Shown in pieces: positions 63,886 through 64,000 of a stretch of 64,000 bases of DNA. The notes beneath the pieces were generated by a model. It ran no database searches. It was given only the letters and a program-made list of their open reading frames with translations, and was not told the origin of the DNA. Every line of letters starts with the position of its first letter. The first letter of the stretch is position 1. The translations under genes and the position numbers were made by a program. Origin of the DNA: Psychrobacter pasteurii (GTDB lineage Bacteria > Pseudomonadota > Gammaproteobacteria > Pseudomonadales > Moraxellaceae); assembly GCF_900162815.1 (NCBI RefSeq), contig NZ_FUGD01000055.1, positions 1-64,000 of the forward strand, written 5' to 3'.

Positions 63886-64000
63886 ATGAGCGCCTGTTTT
63901 TTAGCCTAAAATCCGGATAAAGGGTTTTATTTGACAAGCCATTGGATTTCAAGGATATTGAGTTAAATAACACCCAACTAGCAAGGATGCTAATATGAAA

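Larger units (their letters stand above)
63512..64000. other. region upstream of the integrase, to the window end
   Basis: Contains two 8-bp TGGACACC copies 13-14 bases apart at 63640-63662, a GC-centred palindrome near 63817-63844, a 12-bp inverted repeat (63837-63848 and 63874-63885), and at the end AAGGATG followed by ATGAAA at 63995, probably the first codons of a gene that continues past the window. I see no tRNA or complete gene. Confidence 0.5.

Noticed and set aside
1-64000. CRISPR array or known anti-phage defence system
   Set aside because: No series of regularly spaced repeats and no cas, restriction-modification or other recognisable defence genes; RecBCD is the only phage-relevant system seen.

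Overview
The window looks like a chromosomal segment of a Psychrobacter-type bacterium (Moraxellaceae, Gammaproteobacteria). This is inferred from the moderately AT-rich composition, the very large RecBCD subunits, the methylcitrate cluster prpB-prpC-acnD-prpF, and the overall gene mix. No rRNA is present. The only tRNA seen is tRNA-Arg(CCT).

Layout. (1) 1-5471 is the end of an integrated element. It has a two-gene tyrosine-recombinase operon whose first gene is 5'-truncated, then a third tyrosine integrase ending up against the 3' end of tRNA-Arg(CCT) at 5472-5547. (2) 5700-19600 is housekeeping: ppiC, truC, a membrane-anchored ModA-like protein, then recC-recB-recD in one direction, closed by a strong terminator. 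(3) 19600-25200 holds an hpt-type phosphoribosyltransferase, a 205-bp MITE-like element, an unknown conserved protein and two large lipoproteins in tandem. (4) 25380-28510 is a CstA carrier, a small protein ending in Cys-Cys (cory-CC-star type) and an ArsA/Get3-type ATPase. (5) 28510-34310, on the minus strand, has a DUF3482-type GTPase with a DUF2868 partner, an ElaA-type acetyltransferase with a C-terminal membrane anchor, and an ABC exporter. (6) 34530-42170 is the 2-methylcitrate cycle (prpF, acnD, prpC, prpB) with a LysR regulator, followed by a lipoprotein. (7) 43140-45830 is a tandem pair of Nramp-fold transporters lacking the usual metal-binding motifs. (8) 46320-55580, plus strand, has an aldehyde dehydrogenase, adhP and DUF779 module, then a beta-oxidation operon (acyl-CoA dehydrogenase, thiolase, multifunctional FadB/FadJ-type protein, AMACR-like CoA transferase/racemase). 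(9) 55620-64000 is accessory DNA: one IS3-family element split by another, a SWIM zinc-finger protein, transposase remnants, two small PepSY-like lipoproteins and a second P4-type integrase.

How the genes fit together. RecBCD is complete, with all helicase and nuclease motifs visible. The beta-oxidation operon with an AMACR-like gene would release propionyl-CoA from methyl-branched acids, and the methylcitrate cycle would consume it; this link is an inference. CstA plus the CC-tail protein resembles the CstA-YbdD arrangement of E. coli, with a different small protein in the partner position.

The points most worth a second look are: a 12-mer, AATAGCCTAAGC, repeated in recC and recD always in the same reading frame; a 64-bp palindromic element present twice inside one IS transposase; a MITE with perfect 17-bp ends and an 8-bp target duplication; a 73-bp inverted repeat near both ends of the window; and the cstA / CC-tail / ArsA-like ATPase cluster.
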